Positions 4,532-8,792 of a DNA stretch of 8,792 nt are shown here, in pieces. The translations under genes were made by a program, and so were the position numbers. Source of the DNA: DATEPR01 sp036503065 (GTDB lineage: Bacteria > Actinomycetota > Actinomycetes > Mycobacteriales > Pseudonocardiaceae); contig DASXXM010000558.1 of assembly GCA_036503065.1 (NCBI GenBank), positions 1 to 8,792 on the forward strand, read 5' to 3'. Below the pieces are notes generated by a model. It made no database searches and was not told the origin of the DNA. It saw only the letters and a program-made list of their open reading frames with translations. How positions within the stretch are numbered: the first letter of the stretch is position 1; every line of letters begins with the position of its first letter.

Positions 4532-6511
4532 GTGGCCGACCCGTCGACCTATCGACCCGCACCAGGCACCATTCCCGACGCGCCCGGCGTGTACCGGTTC
4601 CGCGACCCGAGTCGCCGGGTGATCTACGTCGGCAAGGCCAAGAGCCTGCGCAGCCGGCTGAACTCCTACTTCGCCGACCTCTCCGGGCTGCACCCGCGCA
4701 CCCGCCAGATGGTGACGACCGCCGGTTCGGTCGAGTGGACCGTGGTATCCACCGAGGTCGAGGCGCTCCAGCTGGAGTACAACTGGATCAAGGAGTTCGA
4801 CCCCCGGTTCAACGTCCGCTACCGGGACGACAAGTCCTACCCGGTCCTCGCCGTCACGCTGCACGAGTCCTACCCGAGGCTGCACGTCTACCGCGGCCCG
4901 CGCCGCAAGGGCGTGCGCTACTTCGGCCCCTACGCGCACGCCTGGGCCATCCGGGAGACCCTCGACCTGTTGCTGCGCGTCTTCCCGGCCCGCACCTGCT
5001 CGGCGGGTGTGTTCAAGCGGCACGGCCAGATCGGCCGCCCCTGCCTGCTCGGCTACATCGACAAGTGCTCCGCGCCGTGCGTCGGCCGGGTGACCGAGGA
5101 CGAGCACCGGGACATCGTGCTGGACTTCTGCGACTTCCTGGCCGGCCGGACCGACGCGATGGTGCGCCGCCTGGAACGCCAGATGCGGGCCGCGTCCGAC
5201 GAGTTGGAGTTCGAGCGGGCGGCCCGGCTGCGGGACAACATCGGCGCGCTGCGCAGGGCGCTGGAGAAGCAGGCGGTCGTGCTGGGCGACGGCACCGACG
5301 CCGACGTCGTCGCGTTCGCCGAGGACGAACTGGCCGCCGCCGTCCAGGTGTTCCACGTGCGCGGCGGCCGGGTGCGCGGCCAACGCGGCTGGGTGATCGA
5401 CCGGATTGCCGACGCCGAGGTCGACGAGCCGGGTGCGGCCGGCCTGGTCGCCCAGTTCGTCACCCAGTTCTACGGCGAGCAGGCCGCCCTGGCCGAACAG
5501 GCCGACGCGGGCGGCAGCCCGGTGCCGCGCGAGGTCCTGGTGCCGGCGCTGCCGTCGGACGCCGACGCCCTCGAGGACTGGCTGACCGGCCTGCGCGGCT
5601 CGCGGGTGCACCTGCGCGTGCCGCAGCGCGGCGACAAGCGGGCGTTGATGGAAACCGTGGCCCGCAACGCGGCCGAGGCGTTCGCCCAGCACAAGCTGCG
5701 CCGGGCGGGCGACCTGACCGCCCGGTCCGCCGCCCTGCAGGAACTGCAGGACGCGCTCGGCCTGGACACCGCGCCGCTGCGGATCGAGTGCGTCGACGTC
5801 AGCCACGTGCAGGGCAGCGACGTCGTGGCGTCGCTGGTGGTCTTCGAGGACGGGTTGGCCCGCAAGTCCGAGTATCGCCGCTTCGCCATCCGCGAGGGCG
5901 CCGACGGCGGCGACGTCGGTTCGATCGCCGAGGTGACCCGTCGCCGGTTCACCCGCTACCAGCAGGAGACCGCGCACGACACACCGGAAGTGCGCGGTGG
6001 CATCGACCCGACCACCGGTCGGCCGCGCAAGTTCGCCTACCCGCCCAACCTGTACGTGGTGGACGGCGGCGCGCCTCAGGTCGAGGCGGCATCGGACGTG
6101 CTGGCCGAACTGGGCATCACGGACGTCGCCGTGATCGGCCTTGCCAAGCGGTTGGAGGAGGTGTGGCTGCCCGGCGACCCGGACCCCGCTATCCTGCCTC
6201 GCACCAGCGAAGCGCTGTATCTGCTGCAACGCGTCCGCGACGAGGCACACCGGTTCGCGATCACGTACCACCGGCAGCGGCGCTCCAAACGGATGACCCT
6301 GTCCGCGCTGGACGAGGTGCCCGGCCTCGGTGCGGCCCGCCGGACCGCGCTGCTGAAGCACTTCGGGTCGCTGAAACGGCTCGCTTCGGCCACTGTGGAC
6401 GAGATCAGCGAGGTGCCGGGTGTCGGCCGGCACACCGCGACCGCGGTGCATTCGATTCTGTCAGCTGGAAAAGAAGCCAAGGAACCTGTGGGAGGCGGTA
6501 GCAGTGACTGA
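4532..6511 (+). CDS. uvrC: Excinuclease ABC subunit C
   Basis: This is the nuclease of UvrABC excision repair, which cuts on both sides of DNA lesions held by UvrB. It has 659 residues. The GIY-YIG domain (about 16-95) makes the 3' incision, with GVYRF, VIYVGKAKSLR (Arg40) and the acidic LEYNWIK (Glu82). Cysteines C156, C171, C179 and C183 follow, in positions comparable to the quartet reported to bind a [4Fe-4S] cluster in E. coli UvrC. The UVR motif for UvrB contact lies at about 208-246 (LEFERAARLRDN). The RNase H-like 5' nuclease has D422 (CVDVSHVQGSD), D511 (VVDGGAPQVEAA) and H573 (DEAHRFAITYHRQ). Tandem helix-hairpin-helix motifs follow at about 592-643 (VPGLG, VPGVG). Between D422 and D511 there is an insertion rich in T/R/G, as in other actinobacteria. 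GTG 4532 is chosen because ADPSTYRPAPGTIPDAPGVY is the usual start. The stop overlaps rapZ by 8 nt. Confidence 0.98.
   Translation: MADPSTYRPAPGTIPDAPGVYRFRDPSRRVIYVGKAKSLRSRLNSYFADLSGLHPRTRQMVTTAGSVEWTVVSTEVEALQLEYNWIKEFDPRFNVRYRDDKSYPVLAVTLHESYPRLHVYRGPRRKGVRYFGPYAHAWAIRETLDLLLRVFPARTCSAGVFKRHGQIGRPCLLGYIDKCSAPCVGRVTEDEHRDIVLDFCDFLAGRTDAMVRRLERQMRAASDELEFERAARLRDNIGALRRALEKQAVVLGDGTDADVVAFAEDELAAAVQVFHVRGGRVRGQRGWVIDRIADAEVDEPGAAGLVAQFVTQFYGEQAALAEQADAGGSPVPREVLVPALPSDADALEDWLTGLRGSRVHLRVPQRGDKRALMETVARNAAEAFAQHKLRRAGDLTARSAALQELQDALGLDTAPLRIECVDVSHVQGSDVVASLVVFEDGLARKSEYRRFAIREGADGGDVGSIAEVTRRRFTRYQQETAHDTPEVRGGIDPTTGRPRKFAYPPNLYVVDGGAPQVEAASDVLAELGITDVAVIGLAKRLEEVWLPGDPDPAILPRTSEALYLLQRVRDEAHRFAITYHRQRRSKRMTLSALDEVPGLGAARRTALLKHFGSLKRLASATVDEISEVPGVGRHTATAVHSILSAGKEAKEPVGGGSSD
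6491..6495 (+). promoter_or_regulatory. SD that fixes the rapZ start
   Basis: GGAGG lies 8 nt upstream of GTG 6504. The longer in-frame reading from ATG 6420 is only a shadow of the uvrC 3' end and has no SD. Confidence 0.75.
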
Positions 6512-7406
6512 CGAGGCCGGCCAGGCGGCCGGGGGGCCGGCGTCCGGGGTCGAGGTGGCCGTGGTCACCGGACTGTCGGGCGCGGGTCGCAGCACGGCGG
6601 CCAAGTGTCTTGAGGATCTCGGCTGGTTCGTGGTGGACAACCTGCCACCGGAACTGGTCGCCACCATGGTCGAGCTGGGCGCGCAGGCTCGTGGCGCGAT
6701 CACCAGGGTGGCCGTGGTGATGGACGTGCGCAGCCGCGCGTTCACCGACGACCTCGCGGCCGTGATCAAGGACCTGGACGCGCGCGGCTACAAACCGAGG
6801 GTGCTGTTCCTCGAGGCCACCGACGCCGCGCTGATCCGCCGGTTCGAGCAGGTCCGCCGCACCCACCCGATGCAGGGCGACGGCCGCCTCGCGGACGGCA
6901 TCGAGGCGGAACGCCACCTGCTGACCCCGCTGCGCGAACAAGCCGACCTCGTGCTGGACACCACGGCGCTGTCCGTGCACGAGCTGCGGGCCAAGATCGA
7001 GGACGCGTTCGGCAGCGAGGCCAGCACCCGCACCCGGGTCACCGTGCTGTCCTTCGGCTACAAGTACGGCCTGCCGATGGACGCCGACCTGGTGATGGAC
7101 GTCCGGTTCCTGCCCAACCCGTTCTGGATCCCGGAACTGCGCGAACAGACCGGCCTCGACACGGACGTGCGCAACTACGTGCTGTCCCAGGAGGGGGCCG
7201 AAGAGTTCCTGGACCGCTACCACGAACTGCTCCGGCTGATCGGCGCGGGCTACCTGCGCGAGGGCAAGCGGTACCTGACGCTGGCCATCGGCTGCACCGG
7301 CGGCAAGCACCGCAGCGTGGCCATCTCGGAGGAGCTGGCAGGCCGGCTGTCCACGGAGGACCGGATGACGGTCAAGGTGGTGCACCGGGACCTGGGGCGC
7401 GAGTGA
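6504..7406 (+). CDS. rapZ: RNase adapter / nucleotide-binding protein RapZ (YvcJ family)
   Basis: This 300-residue cytosolic NTP-binding protein is the actinobacterial member of the RapZ/YvcJ family. In E. coli RapZ senses glucosamine-6-phosphate and guides RNase E to a small RNA. The Gram-positive homologues bind and hydrolyse nucleotides, and their target here is unknown. The P-loop is GLSGAGRS (23-30), with Arg29 in place of the usual Walker A lysine, a form common in actinobacteria. WFVVDNLPPELV (41-52) and the Walker B-like VVMDVRS around Asp74 follow. The C-terminal domain carries SFGYKYGLPMDADLVMDVRF, NPFWIPELREQTGLD and the closing GCTGGKHRSVAISEELA, all family hallmarks. The start GTG 6504 overlaps the uvrC stop in GTGACTGA. 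The residues before the P-loop are glycine/alanine-rich. The stop overlaps yvcK in GTGA (7403-7406). Confidence 0.95.
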   Translation: MTDEAGQAAGGPASGVEVAVVTGLSGAGRSTAAKCLEDLGWFVVDNLPPELVATMVELGAQARGAITRVAVVMDVRSRAFTDDLAAVIKDLDARGYKPRVLFLEATDAALIRRFEQVRRTHPMQGDGRLADGIEAERHLLTPLREQADLVLDTTALSVHELRAKIEDAFGSEASTRTRVTVLSFGYKYGLPMDADLVMDVRFLPNPFWIPELREQTGLDTDVRNYVLSQEGAEEFLDRYHELLRLIGAGYLREGKRYLTLAIGCTGGKHRSVAISEELAGRLSTEDRMTVKVVHRDLGRE

Positions 7407-8452
7407 GTCTTCGGATCGTCGCGTTGGGCGGTGGCCACGGCCTGCACGCGACGTTAACCGCGCTGCGCACGATGACCCCGGACATCACGGCGATCGTGAC
7501 CGTCGCCGACGACGGCGGCTCGTCCGGCCGGCTGCGCCGCGAACTCGGTGGCCTGCCGCCCGGCGACCTGCGCAAGGCGATGCTCGCGCTGGCCACCGAC
7601 GGCCCGTGGGCGGAGGTCTTCGCCCACCGGTTCGGCGGCGACGGCGCCCTGGCCGGGCACGCCGTGGGCAACCTCGTGCTGGCGGGTCTGCTCGAGGTGC
7701 TGGGCGACCCGGTGGTGGCGCTGGACTTCGCCGCCCGGCTGCTCGGCACCTCGGGCCGCATCCTGCCGATGAGCAACCAGCCGCTGGACATCGAGGCGGA
7801 CGTGATCGGTCTGGACCACGACCCGGCCGCGGTGCGACGGATTCGCGGCCAGGTTGCGGTCGCCACGACACCCGGTCGGGTACAACGCATCCGGCTGCAC
7901 CCGGCCGGCCACCCGGACGAAACACCCAAGGCGTGCCCCGACGCGGTCGCCGCGGTGCTCGGCGCGGACGTCGTGTTGTTGGGCCCGGGATCATGGTTCA
8001 CCAGCGTGCTGCCACATCTGCTGGTGCCGGAACTGCACGAGGCGCTGGTCACCACGACCGCACGGAAGGTGGTCGTGCTCAATCTGGTGCCCCAGCCGGG
8101 GGAGACGGCCGGATTCTCCACCGAGCAGCATCTGGACGTACTCTGCCAACACGCACCACGGCTGCGGGTGGACGCGGTGATCGCCGACATCGATTCCGTG
8201 CCGACGCCGGACCGGTTGATCCGGTCGGCGGGTGCGGTCGGGGCACGCGCCTACCTGTCGCGGGTAGCCGTGCCCGGCGCGCCGGAACGACACGATCCGG
8301 CGGCTCTGGCGGAGGCGTTCCGCCAGGCGATCGGGCTACCCGCCGGCCGGGACGACGGCGGGGACCGAGGGGTGGGCCGAACTCGAGGGCGAGTTCGGGG
8401 TTTGGATCTTGATCGGGATCGGGGAGGAGACACCGGTGGCCATGACCGCTGA
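7403..8452 (+). CDS. yvcK: YvcK/CuvA family gluconeogenesis and envelope protein
   Basis: This 349-residue UPF0052 (CofD-fold) protein is required in Bacillus and mycobacteria (CuvA) for normal growth and shape on gluconeogenic carbon. It binds UDP-sugars and no enzymatic activity is established. Motifs in order are ALGGGHGLHATLTAL (about 7-21), TVADDGGSSGRLRREL (about 33-48), PPGDLRKAMLALA, GHAVGNLVLAGLLE, LPMSNQPLDIEADV and LLGPGSWFTSVLPHLLVPEL. GTG 7403 is chosen because it overlaps the rapZ stop (GTGA) and gives the usual N terminus. The family core ends near residue 312. Residues 313-349 are a G/R/D-rich tail with poor high-GC codon usage (CGA, ACT, GTT, CTT, GGA), probably disordered. 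Mycobacterial CuvA is phosphorylated by PknB near its C terminus, and here T327 and T344 are the only tail threonines. The gene overlaps whiA by 17 nt. Confidence 0.94.
   Translation: MSLRIVALGGGHGLHATLTALRTMTPDITAIVTVADDGGSSGRLRRELGGLPPGDLRKAMLALATDGPWAEVFAHRFGGDGALAGHAVGNLVLAGLLEVLGDPVVALDFAARLLGTSGRILPMSNQPLDIEADVIGLDHDPAAVRRIRGQVAVATTPGRVQRIRLHPAGHPDETPKACPDAVAAVLGADVVLLGPGSWFTSVLPHLLVPELHEALVTTTARKVVVLNLVPQPGETAGFSTEQHLDVLCQHAPRLRVDAVIADIDSVPTPDRLIRSAGAVGARAYLSRVAVPGAPERHDPAALAEAFRQAIGLPAGRDDGGDRGVGRTRGRVRGLDLDRDRGGDTGGHDR
8377..8398 (+). other. Perfect 9-bp hairpin upstream of whiA
   Basis: CCGAACTCG (8377-8385) and CGAGTTCGG (8390-8398) are perfect inverted repeats with a 4-nt AGGG loop, inside the 3' tail of yvcK and 38 nt before the whiA start. 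A short GGTTT follows but no real U-tract. It could be an attenuator, an mRNA processing or stability element, or chance. Confidence 0.45.
8423..8428 (+). promoter_or_regulatory. SD that fixes the whiA start
   Basis: GGAGGA lies 7 nt upstream of GTG 8436 and 13 nt upstream of ATG 8442. The distance favours GTG. Confidence 0.7.
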
Positions 8453-8792
8453 GGTCAAGGACGAGCTGAGCCGGCTTGCGGTGAGCAAGACGTGCTGCCG
8501 TCGCGCGGAGATCGCGTCACTGCTGCGGTTCGCGGGCGGCCTGCACATCGTGGCGGGCCGGGTGGTGGTCGAGGCCGAGGTCGACACCGGTTCGGTGGCG
8601 CGGTTGCTGCGCAGGGAGATCCACGAGTTGTTCGGTCACCTCGCGGACGTCCACGTGATCACGTCCGGCGGCCTGCGCAAGGGCACCCGGTACGTGGTCC
8701 GCGTGGTGAAGGACGGCGAGGGCCTGGCCCGTCAGACGGGTCTGCTGGACCCGCGCGGCCGTCCCGTCCGCGGCCTGCCGGCGCCGGTCGTG
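8436..8792 (+). CDS. whiA: Sporulation/cell-division regulator WhiA, N-terminal part (3' end outside window)
   Basis: These are the first 119 codons of WhiA, a DNA-binding protein with a homing-endonuclease-like (LAGLIDADG) N-terminal domain and a C-terminal helix-turn-helix. In Streptomyces it works with WhiB to switch on ftsZ and other division genes for sporulation septation. Homologues exist throughout Gram-positive bacteria, including non-sporulating ones. MAMTAEVKDELSRLAV at the start and EIASLLRFAGGLHIVAGRVVVEAEVD (about 28-53), then RQTGLLDPRGRPVRGLPAPVV at the window edge, are typical and close to the mycobacterial protein. GTG 8436 is preferred over ATG 8442 because of SD spacing and the MAMT start seen in relatives. 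The helix-turn-helix lies outside the window. It overlaps yvcK by 17 nt. Confidence 0.95.
   Translation, partial: MAMTAEVKDELSRLAVSKTCCRRAEIASLLRFAGGLHIVAGRVVVEAEVDTGSVARLLRREIHELFGHLADVHVITSGGLRKGTRYVVRVVKDGEGLARQTGLLDPRGRPVRGLPAPVV

Noticed and set aside
4457..6451. 664-codon minus-strand frame antisense to uvrC
   Set aside because: Long antisense frames are expected in very GC-rich coding DNA. uvrC has every family motif and the antisense product is H/Q/R/G-rich with none.
4390..6501. 703-codon plus-strand frame overlapping uvrC
   Set aside because: It is arginine/proline/glycine-rich shadow of uvrC in another frame, with no recognisable domain.
6529..6542. G-rich palindrome GCCGG-GGGG-CCGGC with a six-G run early in rapZ
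   Set aside because: Fits the high GC content and a glycine/alanine/proline-rich N terminus. No evidence of a frameshift or regulatory role.

Overview
The window is very GC-rich with dense, overlapping genes, GTG starts and leaderless or Shine-Dalgarno (SD) led translation. Together with the actinobacterial gene order rib operon / uvrC / rapZ / yvcK / whiA, this points to the chromosome of a high-GC actinomycete. The WhiA sporulation regulator, a maleylpyruvate-isomerase-like (mycothiol-type) protein and close resemblance to mycobacterial homologues fit the Pseudonocardiales, but the genus is an inference. Most of the window is conserved core chromosome.

Layout. (1) Positions 1-3194, plus strand: a riboflavin operon with the 3' end of ribD (deaminase/reductase), ribE (riboflavin synthase), ribBA (DHBP synthase + GTP cyclohydrolase II), ribH (lumazine synthase) and a small two-helix membrane protein of the PH-domain type that is translationally coupled to ribH. 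(2) Positions 3164-3324: a nine-unit array of 11-nt cores with a 19-20-nt period. It starts inside the 3' end of the PH gene, fills the intergenic gap and runs into the first codons of the next gene. (3) Positions 3292-3705: a Tat-exported Rieske [2Fe-2S] lipoprotein whose SD, start codon and twin-arginine motif lie inside that array. (4) Positions 3702-4475, minus strand: a maleylpyruvate isomerase-family (MDMPI/DinB-like) protein that shares a CTAG stop with the Rieske gene. (5) Positions 4532-8792, plus strand: uvrC with a leaderless-type promoter, then rapZ, yvcK and the start of whiA, each overlapping the next.

How the genes work together. RibBA makes both precursors from GTP and ribulose-5-phosphate, RibD converts the GTP-derived branch, RibH condenses the two, and RibE dismutates lumazine to riboflavin. 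UvrC is the nucleotide-excision nuclease. RapZ, YvcK and WhiA form the widely conserved cluster linked to cell-envelope metabolism and cell division or development.

The least ordinary part is the 3164-3324 array. It contains an 11-bp perfect hairpin, a 60-nt direct repeat (50 of 60 identical), and apparently co-opted translation signals for the Rieske gene. No stretch over 300 bases lacks a gene. No tRNA, rRNA, CRISPR array, insertion sequence or complete new multi-gene system was seen.
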